From Brachybacterium paraconglomeratum (GTDB lineage: Bacteria; Actinomycetota; Actinomycetes; Actinomycetales; Dermabacteraceae), in the NCBI RefSeq assembly GCF_003994255.1, contig NZ_ML133852.1:124001-188000 (forward strand): 64,000 nucleotides of DNA, read 5' to 3'. The position numbers and the translations under genes were made by a program. The notes beneath the pieces are model-generated. The model was not told the DNA's origin, searched no databases, and was given only the letters and a program-made list of their open reading frames with translations. Numbering within the stretch: position 1 is the first letter of the stretch; each line of letters opens with the position of its first letter. Shown here one piece after another: positions 18,837-27,332 of this stretch.

Positions 18837-18897
18837 ATCGAGTGGCAGGTTTCCACCGGTATCGCTCAGTGATACCGATCGAAACCTGCCACTCGAT
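18837..18897. repeat. 61-bp palindromic element, copy 2 (right)
   Basis: Arms of 27 bases, beginning ATCGAGTGGCAGGTTTC and ending CACTCGAT, pair with two mismatches around the loop GCTCAGT. It is an inverted copy of the element at 17486-17544, and similarity extends out to GTGCC at 18898-18902. It lies between the convergent AbiEi/DUF559-like gene and putA, where it could also act as a two-way terminator. Confidence 0.85.
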
Positions 18898-18969
18898 GTG
18901 CCGGCGTCCGGGCGGCGGCCGGGCCGGCGGGGACAGGCCGGCCGACGGGACGGGGCTGGGCCTGTGGGG

Positions 18970-21900
18970 TCAGCGGGGGCCGCGGGCCCAGCCCCTGCCG
19001 CCGGTGAGGTCCAGGGGGTGCGGCAGCGGGTTGCCGTAGCGGTGGTTCGTCGCGCTGATCGCCTGCTCCTGCAGGAAGGTCAGCAGCTCGGCGCGTCCCG
19101 AGGCGAGCACGGGACCGGTGAACAGGGCGACCTCGACGCGCTGGGCGTGCGCGTCCCGCAGCGCGTCGTCGACCTCGCCGATCACGCGCACGCGGCGCTG
19201 GGCGAGCCGGCCGATACGGGCGGCGAAGGTCGCCGCGTCCTCGTGGACGACCGTGACGGGCACCGATGTGCCGGCGCCCACGGCCCGTGCGATCGGGAGC
19301 AGCGCCTCGTCGGCGACGGACACCTCGACCTCGGCGCCGGCGGTGCGCGCGGCATGCAGCACCCGCTCGAGCTCCACCGGCGTCGTCCCGTCGGCCGCGC
19401 GGACCATGACCGGCAGCGGCAGGTGGCGCAGCAGGTTGATCTCGCCGTGGACCTCCTGCTCGTCGCGCGGGGCGAAGAACCCGTCGATCTCCTCGCGGTC
19501 GAAGTCGCACGCCGCCTCGAGCCAGGCCTGCGGGTCCTCGGTGCGGGAGGGGACGGAGGCGGAGTCGGCGAGGTCCTGCAGGTGCAGCAGGTAGTGCGGG
19601 CCGCCCGCCTTCGCGGTCTGTCCGATCGCGGAGCGCTTCCAGCCGCCGAAGGGCTGTCGCTGCACGATCGCGCCGGTGATGCCCCGGTTGACGTAGAGGT
19701 TCCCCGCCTCGACGTGCTCGGTCCACCAGGCGATCTCGGAGGGCTCGAGGGAGTGCAGCCCCGCGGTGAGCCCGTAATCGGTGCCGTTCTGCATCCGCAC
19801 GGCGTCCTCGAGGGTGTCGGCGTGCATGATGCCGAGGACCGGCCCGAAGTACTCGGTGCGGTGGAAGGCGGAGCCCTCGCGCACGCCGATCCGCACGCCC
19901 GGCGTCCACAGCCGTCCCTCCTCGTCGAGCCGGCGCGGCTCGGCGAGCCAGGTCTCGCCCTCCCCGAGCTCTGTGAGGCCCGCGGCGAGCTTCTCGCCGG
20001 GCGGCTCGATGATCGGCCCCATCCGCACCGTCGGGTCGACGGGCTCGCCGACCTCGAGGGACAGCACCGCGTCGGCGAGCTGCGCGTTGAAGCGGCGGGA
20101 GCGGGAGACGGAGCCGACGGTGATCACGAGGCTCGCCGCGGAGCACTTCTGCCCGGCATGGCCGAAGGCCGACAGCGCCACGTCCCGGGCGGCGAGGTCG
20201 AGATCCGCCTGCGGGGTCACGATGATCGCGTTCTTGCCGCTCGTCTCGGCGAGGATCCGCAGATCGGGGCGCCAGGACGCGAACAGGGCGGCGGTGTCGT
20301 AGGCGCCGGTGAGGATCAGCTGGTCGAAGCGGGGATGGGCGATGAGGGAGCGCCCCACCTCGTCCTCGGGCACGTCCACGAGCGTGAACACGCCCTCCGG
20401 CACCCCGGCCTCGTGGAAGAGACGTCCCAGCAGCGCGCCGCAGCGTCGCGCCTGCGGGGCCGGCTTCATGATCACGGCGCTGCCCGTCACCAGTGCGGCG
20501 AGGGCCCCGCCGGTCGGGATCGCGACCGGGAAGTTCCACGGCGGGGTGACCAGCGTCAGGGTGCGCGGGGTCAGCGCGAGGTCGCGGCGCGCGGCGAGGC
20601 GCTCGGCCTGCTCGGCGTAGAAGAGCGCGAAGTCGATCGCCTCGCTGACCTCGGGATCGCCCTGCTCGAAGGTCTTCCCGGTCTCGGAGGCCATCACCTC
20701 CAGCAGCTCGGCGCGGTGCGCGGCCAGGGTGCCGGCGACTCGGCGGAGCACCAGGGCACGCTTCTCGACCGGCATCGCGGCCCAGGCCGGCTGCGCCGCG
20801 AGCGCCGCCTGCACCGTGGTCTCGACCTCGTCCGTGGTGGTCAGACGCGCGGCACGGGACTCCTCGACGCCGAGCTCCGAGCCGCGGATGCGATGGGTGA
20901 TGCCGGCTGCCCACTCCTGGTTCGCGGCTGTGGACAGATCGGTGTCCGGGGTGCCGTGGAAGGCGCCGGGCACCGCGGGCAGCGCGAGGCTGCCCAGCTC
21001 GAGCCGCGCTCCGGTCTCCGCCGCACGGTCCTGGACCCGGTGCGTGTCCGGGGCGTCCTCGCTCCGGGCGAGGTCGAGGGCACGGGTGAACCGGTCCTGC
21101 TCGCGGGCGAACAGCTCCTCGGAAGAGTCGAGGTCGAAGGCCGCGGAGAGGAAGTTCTCCGAGGAGGCGTTCTCCTCCAGACGACGCACCAGGTAGGAGA
21201 CGGCCACGTCGAAATGACGCGGATGGACGATCGGGACGTACAGGCGCATCGTCCCGGTCGCCTCCCGCACCACGGCCTGCTGCCCCGGGGCCATGCCCGC
21301 GAGCATCTCGAACTCGACGCCGTGCCCGGGACCGCTCGGGATCCCGCGCTCGGCCATGAGCAGGTGGGCGAAGGCGACGTCGAAGAGGTTGTGCCCGGCG
21401 ACGCCGAGGTGCACCGCCTCGAGCCGGCCCGGGTCCATCGCCTCGAGCAGCATCCGCTTGTACTGCGCGTCGGTCTCCAGCTTCGAGGGCAGCGGGGCCT
21501 GCGGCCAGCCGTGCACCGAGGCGTCGACCTTCTCCATCGCGAGGTTCGCCCCCTTGACCAGGCGCACCTTGACCGGCGCGCCGCCGTCCGCGACCCGGCG
21601 CTCGGCGAAGCGGCGCACCCGCGCCATCGCCCGCGGCGCATCGGGGAGATAGGCCTGCAGCACGATCCCGGCGTGGAGCTGCGCGAGCTCGGGACGGTCC
21701 AGGAGCGTCTCGAACACCTCCAGGGTCAGCTCGAGGTCCCGGTACTCCTCCATGTCGAGGTTCAGGAACGTGGGGGAGTCGGTGCGGGCGGCGTCGAGAT
21801 AGATCGGCAGCAGCGTCTCGACCACGTGGTCGACGGTCTCGGCCGCTCCCCACAGCGGCAGGTGCTCCACGATCGAGGACACCTTGATCGAGACGTAGTC

Positions 21901-22443
21901 GACGTCGGGCCGGGAGACGATCTCGTGCACGCCCGCGAGGCGCCTCGCCGCCTCCTGCGCGCCGAGCACGGCCTCGCCGAGCAGGTTGATGTTCAGCGTC
22001 GTCCCGTCGGCCGTGAGCCGGGAGAGGGAGGCGGTCAGCGGCCCGGGGCGGGCGTCGAGGATCAGATGGGAGACCATCCTGCGCATGGCGGCGCGGGCGG
22101 TGGGCACCACCACCGAGGGCGCCAGGCGCGAGGCGGCGCCGCCGAGGCCGACGACGCGGCGCAGCGGGGCGGGGAGGAAGGCCGGCGGGTCCTGGGCGAG
22201 GCGACGCAGCTCGACCGCCGCGGCGCGGGGGTCCTCGGGGCGGATCACCCGGTCCACGAAGGCGAGCGTGAAGTCGAGCCCCTTCGGATCGCGCAGCAGG
22301 TCGGAGAGGAGTCCGGCGGCGGCCGGGACCTCGCGTCCGGCGGCGTCCTGCACCCAGGTGCGCACCTGGGCGGCGACGTCCTCGGCGGTGAGGGCGGTCG
22401 TGCGCAGGGCGTCGCGGTCGGAGGGCTGGGGCACGGGGGACAA
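18970..22443 (-). CDS. putA: Bifunctional proline dehydrogenase / L-glutamate-gamma-semialdehyde dehydrogenase
   Basis: The 1157-residue protein oxidises proline to glutamate in two steps. The proline dehydrogenase barrel spans about residues 90-430, with VSIKVSS, NLDMEEYRD and VRLVKGAN. The aldehyde dehydrogenase domain spans about 500-960 with PPWNFP, the general-base Glu in AETSGKNA near 731 and the nucleophilic Cys in HAGQKCSAA near 768. A C-terminal ALDH-like segment of about 180 residues follows, as in long type B PutA. There is no N-terminal ribbon-helix-helix repressor domain. The start is TTG at 22443 with GAGGAG 10 bases upstream; a GTG at 22434 is the alternative. It converges on the palindromic element. 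Confidence 0.93.
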   Translation of the reverse strand: MSPVPQPSDRDALRTTALTAEDVAAQVRTWVQDAAGREVPAAAGLLSDLLRDPKGLDFTLAFVDRVIRPEDPRAAAVELRRLAQDPPAFLPAPLRRVVGLGGAASRLAPSVVVPTARAAMRRMVSHLILDARPGPLTASLSRLTADGTTLNINLLGEAVLGAQEAARRLAGVHEIVSRPDVDYVSIKVSSIVEHLPLWGAAETVDHVVETLLPIYLDAARTDSPTFLNLDMEEYRDLELTLEVFETLLDRPELAQLHAGIVLQAYLPDAPRAMARVRRFAERRVADGGAPVKVRLVKGANLAMEKVDASVHGWPQAPLPSKLETDAQYKRMLLEAMDPGRLEAVHLGVAGHNLFDVAFAHLLMAERGIPSGPGHGVEFEMLAGMAPGQQAVVREATGTMRLYVPIVHPRHFDVAVSYLVRRLEENASSENFLSAAFDLDSSEELFAREQDRFTRALDLARSEDAPDTHRVQDRAAETGARLELGSLALPAVPGAFHGTPDTDLSTAANQEWAAGITHRIRGSELGVEESRAARLTTTDEVETTVQAALAAQPAWAAMPVEKRALVLRRVAGTLAAHRAELLEVMASETGKTFEQGDPEVSEAIDFALFYAEQAERLAARRDLALTPRTLTLVTPPWNFPVAIPTGGALAALVTGSAVIMKPAPQARRCGALLGRLFHEAGVPEGVFTLVDVPEDEVGRSLIAHPRFDQLILTGAYDTAALFASWRPDLRILAETSGKNAIIVTPQADLDLAARDVALSAFGHAGQKCSAASLVITVGSVSRSRRFNAQLADAVLSLEVGEPVDPTVRMGPIIEPPGEKLAAGLTELGEGETWLAEPRRLDEEGRLWTPGVRIGVREGSAFHRTEYFGPVLGIMHADTLEDAVRMQNGTDYGLTAGLHSLEPSEIAWWTEHVEAGNLYVNRGITGAIVQRQPFGGWKRSAIGQTAKAGGPHYLLHLQDLADSASVPSRTEDPQAWLEAACDFDREEIDGFFAPRDEQEVHGEINLLRHLPLPVMVRAADGTTPVELERVLHAARTAGAEVEVSVADEALLPIARAVGAGTSVPVTVVHEDAATFAARIGRLAQRRVRVIGEVDDALRDAHAQRVEVALFTGPVLASGRAELLTFLQEQAISATNHRYGNPLPHPLDLTGGRGWARGPR

Positions 22444-22717
22444 CGCGGGTCTTCTCCTCGATCACGGATCTCGCCGGACCCTCGGGGGCGACGGCGCGGG
22501 CACCATCGCCCGTCACCCCGATCGTAGGTCCTCGGCGGGCCCGCGGCGGGCCCGAGCGGCGCGCAGGCGTGGAGATCCTGTGACCGGATCGGGACGGTTC
22601 CGGGACGACTCCGCGCGGACCGTCCGGTCAGCATCCGCCTCCGAGCGCCCCGGCGACTGTGACACGATGCGGGAGCACACCGCACCACACACCACCCGGA
22701 CGCCACTGGAGGCATCG

Positions 22718-23122
22718 ATGAAGAAGTTCATTTTCCTGGCCGGTCTCGGCATCGGCTTCGTGATCGGGTCCCGTGCGGGCCGCGGCCCCTACGAGTCCCT
22801 CGAGCGCACCGCCCGCCAGGTCGCCGACGATCCCGAGGTCCAGCGCCGCGCCGCGCAGGCCAAGGACACCGCGACCCGCGTCGCGCAGGACACCGCCGGG
22901 ACCGTCAAGGACAAGGCCCCCGAGGTCGCCTCCGCCGCCCAGGGAGCGGTGGTCGGCGCGGCCGGCGCCGCGAAGGAGCGCCTCTCGAACAGCTCCGACG
23001 CGACCCTCGACGAGGACGCGGCGAAGGTCGCGGACGCCTCCGCCGACACGGACCTCGCAGCCGGCAGCGCGGCCGCCGGCGGCGACGCCGAGGTGGGCGA
23101 GGACAAGCCCCTCAGCTCCTGA
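22718..23122 (+). CDS. YtxH-like small membrane-anchored protein
   Basis: The 134-residue protein has one N-terminal membrane helix, FIFLAGLGIGFVIGSRAG, typical of YtxH-domain proteins. An Ala, Lys and Glu-rich amphipathic helix (about 25-95) with repeated AAQAKDTATRVAQD-like heptads resembling LEA/apolipoprotein helices follows, and then an acidic low-complexity tail. Such proteins are often stress related, but no molecular role is established. A CTGGAGG site lies 6 bases upstream of the ATG. The 274-bp gap to the divergent putA start holds no other gene. Confidence 0.7.
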   Translation: MKKFIFLAGLGIGFVIGSRAGRGPYESLERTARQVADDPEVQRRAAQAKDTATRVAQDTAGTVKDKAPEVASAAQGAVVGAAGAAKERLSNSSDATLDEDAAKVADASADTDLAAGSAAAGGDAEVGEDKPLSS

Positions 23123-23173
23123 GCAGCACCCGGGTCCGACGGGCCCGCCCCGACGCGCAGCGGCGCGTCGGCC

Positions 23174-23803
23174 TCACCCCAGCACGGTGACGCCGGCGCG
23201 CCGCTGCTCGTCCATGAAGCAGTTCCCGCACAACGACATGTAGGTGACGGCGTCGGCCACCGCTCCTCCGGCCTCCTCGTCGATCGCGACCTGGTCGCCC
23301 TCGAACACGAACCGCTCGCCGATGCGCCGGCAGTTGAACTCGGCCTGCGCGCCGCAGCGGCACATCGTCGGCAGCTTCTCCACGTTGTCCGCGAGCTCGA
23401 AGAGCCGCTGCGCCCCGGGGAAGGTCGCGGTGCGGAAGTCGGTGCGCAGCCCGTAGCAGATCACCGAGATCGCGTCCTGCTTCGCGATGCGGAAGAGCTG
23501 GTCGATCTGCAGCGGCTCGAGGAACTGGGACTCATCCACGAGCACGCAGTGCAGCGGCCGCAGGCCCCGCTCGTCGGCGGCGAGGGAGACCCGCTCCCGC
23601 AGGTCCTCGCCCGGATGGGCGAGCACGTCCACGCGCCGGCTCGCCCCGCCGCGGGCCACCACCCAGTCCTCGCCCTTGGTGTCCAGGGCGGGCTTGACCG
23701 TCAGCGTCGCCAGCCCTCGTTCGTCGTAGTTGTAGGCGGTCTTGATCAGGGTGTCGGACTTCCCGGAGTTCATCGCTCCGTACTTGAAGTGCAGCTTGGC
23801 CAT
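23174..23803 (-). CDS. tdk: Thymidine kinase
   Basis: The 209-residue type II thymidine kinase phosphorylates thymidine in the pyrimidine salvage pathway. The P-loop is GAMNSGKS (9-16), DESQ at 90-93 supplies the catalytic glutamate E91, and the zinc lasso uses C148, C150, C192 and C195. YMSLCGNCF near the end belongs to the substrate lasso. Length matches the family. It stands alone between a YtxH-like gene and an Eis-like acetyltransferase. No Shine-Dalgarno sequence is seen before the ATG. Confidence 0.95.
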   Translation of the reverse strand: MAKLHFKYGAMNSGKSDTLIKTAYNYDERGLATLTVKPALDTKGEDWVVARGGASRRVDVLAHPGEDLRERVSLAADERGLRPLHCVLVDESQFLEPLQIDQLFRIAKQDAISVICYGLRTDFRTATFPGAQRLFELADNVEKLPTMCRCGAQAEFNCRRIGERFVFEGDQVAIDEEAGGAVADAVTYMSLCGNCFMDEQRRAGVTVLG

Positions 23804-23881
23804 GGGGTGGGGTGCTCCGGGGTCGCGGTGGGTCGGGGAAGGGGGCGCAGGGTCAGGTGCGGAGGGGCGGGATGCGCGGGT

Positions 23882-25156
23882 TCAGAACGCGTCGAGCACG
23901 CTCGGCCGGGGGCCGGCCAGCAGCGCGTCGAGCAGCGCCTCGGCGGGCGCGTCGGCCTCGGCGCGCAGTCCCGTCCGACGGGCGTCGGCGAGGGAGCGGC
24001 CGCCGGCGAGCAGCAGCGAGGCCGCGTGGACGTCGAGCAGGACCGTTCCCGCGGTCGCCTCGGGTGAATGGGCGGCCGACGGCCCGGCCGACGACTCCGC
24101 CGAGGTCGTCCCGCTCCCCGGGACCGGGACGGCGCGGACGCGCCCGTCGGCCACGTGCACGTCGAAGAGTCCCGCGGCACGGCAGGTGCCTGCGGGGACC
24201 GTGTCGTCCGTGACCTCGAGCCGCAGCGCGCCGGAGAGCCCGGCCGGTGCCTGCCGCGCCTCGAGCAGGGCCGCGGTGTCGACCACCCTCATCATCACGA
24301 TCGGCACCGTCCCGCCGGCGGGCCGGGCGCCGCCTCCGGGCAGCACGTCCAGCACGGGATCCTCCGTCCGCACGCGCAGCCGCACCGACTCGGTCACCGT
24401 CGACCAGGAGCCGATCACGCGCAGCAGGGCGCGGAGGTCCTCCCGGTCCCGCCCCAGCACCTCGTGGACCTCGAGACCGGGACCGTCGCCCCCGCGCCGG
24501 GTCCAGGAGGCGTAGCCGCGATCCAGGCCGTCCGCGCCGACGAGCAGCACGGCCTCCCAGCCGTGGCCGGGAAGCCCGTCCGGGAACAGCGGCCCGTGGC
24601 GACGCAGCATGGCGTTGTCCCCGGCCGTGAGCTCCTCGTACAGCGCACGCACGCGCGGCATGCTCGCAGCGGTGACCGGGACGGTGCGCCGGCCGGGCAC
24701 GCACCGCAGGCGCTGCAGGTCCACCAGCGGCACCTCGAGCGTCTCGACGCGCGCGACCACCTGATAGCCGTGGCGGCGGTAGATCTCGGGGTTCGAGGGA
24801 TAGAGCATCGAGACCGGCAGCGACTCCTCGTCGCAGCGGGCGAGCACCGCAGCGAGCAGCTCGGCGAACAGCCCGTCGCCGCGATGCGCGGGATGGACCG
24901 CGAGCCCGGCGATGCCGCCGCAGCGCACCCGCCCGCCGCCGAGGGAGATCTCGTCGTGCCGAATCCGCGCGGCCGCGGCGAGCACCCCCTCGGCTCCTCC
25001 CGGCAGCGCCGCCGAGTCGATCCCGAGCGCGGTCTGACCGGGGGAGAGGGGCGCGGAGGCGGCGGGATCGTCGGGATCGACGGACCCGCCGAAGGCGCTG
25101 GAGGTGAGCAGCCTGTAGGCGAGGGCGTCCGTCGGGGTGAGTACTCGGACCGGCAT
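23882..25156 (-). CDS. Eis-like GNAT N-acetyltransferase
   Basis: The 424-residue protein matches the Eis family layout: an N-terminal GNAT domain with the acetyl-CoA segment VHPAHRGDGLFAELL near 88-102, SMLYPSNPEIYRRHGY just after, a second GNAT-like domain, and a C-terminal sterol-carrier-like domain. The tail ends in Phe, whose carboxylate acts as a base in Eis enzymes. Mycobacterial Eis acetylates aminoglycosides and other amines; the substrate here is unknown. It is divergent from the TIM-barrel gene, with 63 bp between starts. Confidence 0.85.
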   Translation of the reverse strand: MPVRVLTPTDALAYRLLTSSAFGGSVDPDDPAASAPLSPGQTALGIDSAALPGGAEGVLAAAARIRHDEISLGGGRVRCGGIAGLAVHPAHRGDGLFAELLAAVLARCDEESLPVSMLYPSNPEIYRRHGYQVVARVETLEVPLVDLQRLRCVPGRRTVPVTAASMPRVRALYEELTAGDNAMLRRHGPLFPDGLPGHGWEAVLLVGADGLDRGYASWTRRGGDGPGLEVHEVLGRDREDLRALLRVIGSWSTVTESVRLRVRTEDPVLDVLPGGGARPAGGTVPIVMMRVVDTAALLEARQAPAGLSGALRLEVTDDTVPAGTCRAAGLFDVHVADGRVRAVPVPGSGTTSAESSAGPSAAHSPEATAGTVLLDVHAASLLLAGGRSLADARRTGLRAEADAPAEALLDALLAGPRPSVLDAF

Positions 25157-25219
25157 GCGGACGAGTCTAGGGGCGCGCGACGGTGCATACTTGCCTCGCG
25201 AGACAGCCCAGGAGGTTCC

Positions 25220-26185
25220 GTGAGTCCACGCCGCGACAGCGAGTCGGAGAACCCGTCCACGAACGGGGGCCGCAAGCCGTTCACCCGCCCCAACAGCGCG
25301 CAGCGCGGGGCGCGCGAGGCGCTGTCCCGTCGTCTCTCCGCCGGGGACCCGCGCAGCGAGCAGTCGCCGCGCCGCCGCATCCCCGTGGGCCTGTCCACCT
25401 CCTCCGTCTTCCCCTCGGGGGTCGAGGAGGCGTTCCGCCTCGCCGCCGAGATCGGCTACGACGGCATGGAGGTGATGGTCTCCTACCCGCGCGACAGCCA
25501 GGACCCGGACCTGCTGGCCGAGTACTCCCGCCGCTACGACCTGCCGATCCTCTCCCTCCACGCCCCGACGCTGTTCTTCCTGCAGGGGCTGTGGGGGCGC
25601 GACGCCTGGGTGAAGATCGAGCGCACGATCGAGATCGCGAAGGCGCTGGACGTCCCCACGATCGTCGCCCATCCGCCGTTCCGGTGGCAGGGGAAGTACG
25701 CGCGCGGCTTCGTCGAGGGCGTCGCCCGCCTCGAGGACGAGCACGGCATCGCGATCGCGGTCGAGAACATGTACCCCTGGCGGCTCGGGGTGCGCGAGGT
25801 GCTGAACTACCTCCCCGACCACGACCCGACCGACGAGGACTACGCCCACGTCACCGTCGACCTCTCCCACGCCGCGACCGCCGGGGACGATGCGCTGGAG
25901 ATGATCGAACGGCTCGGCGACAAGCTCACCCACCTCCACCTCGCCGACGGGTCCGGCAACACCACCAAGGACGAGCACCTGCCGCCCGGCGAGGGAAACC
26001 AGCCCTGCGCGGAGGTGCTGCGGCGTCTCGCCAACCGCGGCTGGGAGGGCTCGGTGCTGCTGGAGGTCACCACCAGCCGCGACCCCGTCGCGCGCGAGCG
26101 CACCCTGCGACAGTCCCTCGCCTTCGCCCGCCACCACCTCGGCCACCACCTCGAGGACGGGGACGTGGGATCCACCACCCCCTGA
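25220..26185 (+). CDS. Xylose-isomerase-like TIM-barrel protein (sugar phosphate isomerase/epimerase family)
   Basis: The 321-residue protein starts at a GTG with a perfect AGGAGG four bases upstream. About 55 hydrophilic, Arg-rich residues precede an AP-endonuclease-2-type TIM barrel: VGLSTSSVFP, YDGMEVMV, LSLHAPT, VAHPPFRWQ, IAVENMY, VTVDLSHAA, HLHLADGSG, and a final VLLEVTTS. The His, Glu and Asp residues on strand ends could bind a divalent metal. Exact chemistry is unknown; isomerase, epimerase or endonuclease-like roles are all possible. It precedes the olefin genes by 115 bp, but nothing else ties it to that pathway. Confidence 0.75.
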   Translation: MSPRRDSESENPSTNGGRKPFTRPNSAQRGAREALSRRLSAGDPRSEQSPRRRIPVGLSTSSVFPSGVEEAFRLAAEIGYDGMEVMVSYPRDSQDPDLLAEYSRRYDLPILSLHAPTLFFLQGLWGRDAWVKIERTIEIAKALDVPTIVAHPPFRWQGKYARGFVEGVARLEDEHGIAIAVENMYPWRLGVREVLNYLPDHDPTDEDYAHVTVDLSHAATAGDDALEMIERLGDKLTHLHLADGSGNTTKDEHLPPGEGNQPCAEVLRRLANRGWEGSVLLEVTTSRDPVARERTLRQSLAFARHHLGHHLEDGDVGSTTP

Positions 26186-26300
26186 GGGACTCCCCAGGCT
26201 CCGGTGGGAGGATGGCGGACGCATGTGCCGGGCTCCGCGCGGCCGCCATGCATCGACGACAAGCACACGAACTGACCGAACGACGAGGTAGCGCAGGCAG

Positions 26301-27332
26301 ATGGGGAACGGCAACACAGGGATCGTCCACTCGAACACGAGTCTGCTGGCGGTCGAAGGGACTCTGCCGCAGGTGACGGTGACCTCGGACGAGATCGACG
26401 AGATGCTGGCCCCGGCCCGCAAGCGGCTGCGCCTGCCCAAGGGCGTGCTGCAGCGCGTCGCCGGCGTCTACGAGCGCAAGTGGTGGCGCGACCGCGAGAA
26501 CGGCTGGAAGCAGGGCGTCGTGCTCGCCGCCGAGCGCGCGATGGCCAAGGCCGGGATCATGCGCGACCAGGTGGGCCTGCTGATCAACGCCTCCGTCTCC
26601 CGCAAGCACCTCGAGCCCGCGGTCTCCACCGGTATCCACCACAGCCTCGGCCTGCCCCCGGCGTGCATGAACTTCGACATCACCAACGCCTGCCTCGGCT
26701 TCGTCAACGCCATGACGATGGCCGCCGGCATGATCGACTCCGGCCAGATCAAGTACGCCCTGATCGTCGGGGCGGAGGACGTCGAGCAGGTCCAGCGCGG
26801 CACGATCGAGCGGCTGAACGCCAAGGGCTCCACCCGCGCCGACTTCAACAACCAGTTCGCCTCCCTCACCCTGGGATCGGGCGCCGCGGCGGCCGTGCTG
26901 GGTCCGGCCGACGTGCACCCCGAGGGCCACCGCCTGAAGGTCACCCAGGCCCGCTCCGGCACCGAGCACCACGAGCTGTGCGTGGCGAACATGGACGACA
27001 TGCGCACCGACTCCAACGGCCTGCTCGAGAACGGCATCAACCTCATCGTGGACACCTGGAAGGCCGCGAACGAGTCCGGTCTCGACTTCAGGAGCATCGA
27101 CTACGTCATCCCGCACCAGGTCTCGATGGTCTACACCCGCAACTTCTCGAAGATCACCGGGGTGGGGATGGAGCGGATCCCCGTCACCTTCCCGGACTGG
27201 GGGAACATCGCCGCAGAGGCGGTGCCGATGACCCTCGCGCACATCCAGGACGACATCGAACGGGGCCAGCGCGTGCTGCTGATGGGCGTCGGCTCCGGAC
27301 TGAACACCGCGATGATGGAGGTCCAGTGGTGA
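26301..27332 (+). CDS. oleA: OleA, acyl-CoA head-to-head condensing thiolase of olefin biosynthesis
   Basis: The 343-residue thiolase-fold protein resembles FabH but carries OleA marks: SVSRKHLEP with E105, the residue OleA uses as its unusual base, nucleophile C131 in NACLGF, H272 in IPHQ and N302 in WGNI. OleA joins two fatty acyl-CoAs in a non-decarboxylating Claisen condensation to a beta-keto acid. It overlaps the next gene by four bases, the start of a three-gene operon completed by oleBC and oleD. The ribosome-binding site is weak. Confidence 0.93.
   Translation: MGNGNTGIVHSNTSLLAVEGTLPQVTVTSDEIDEMLAPARKRLRLPKGVLQRVAGVYERKWWRDRENGWKQGVVLAAERAMAKAGIMRDQVGLLINASVSRKHLEPAVSTGIHHSLGLPPACMNFDITNACLGFVNAMTMAAGMIDSGQIKYALIVGAEDVEQVQRGTIERLNAKGSTRADFNNQFASLTLGSGAAAAVLGPADVHPEGHRLKVTQARSGTEHHELCVANMDDMRTDSNGLLENGINLIVDTWKAANESGLDFRSIDYVIPHQVSMVYTRNFSKITGVGMERIPVTFPDWGNIAAEAVPMTLAHIQDDIERGQRVLLMGVGSGLNTAMMEVQW

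Noticed and set aside
18866..22516. A 1216-codon open frame on the minus strand over putA
   Set aside because: Wrong frame: the in-frame putA reading shows all proline dehydrogenase and ALDH motifs, while this one is low complexity.
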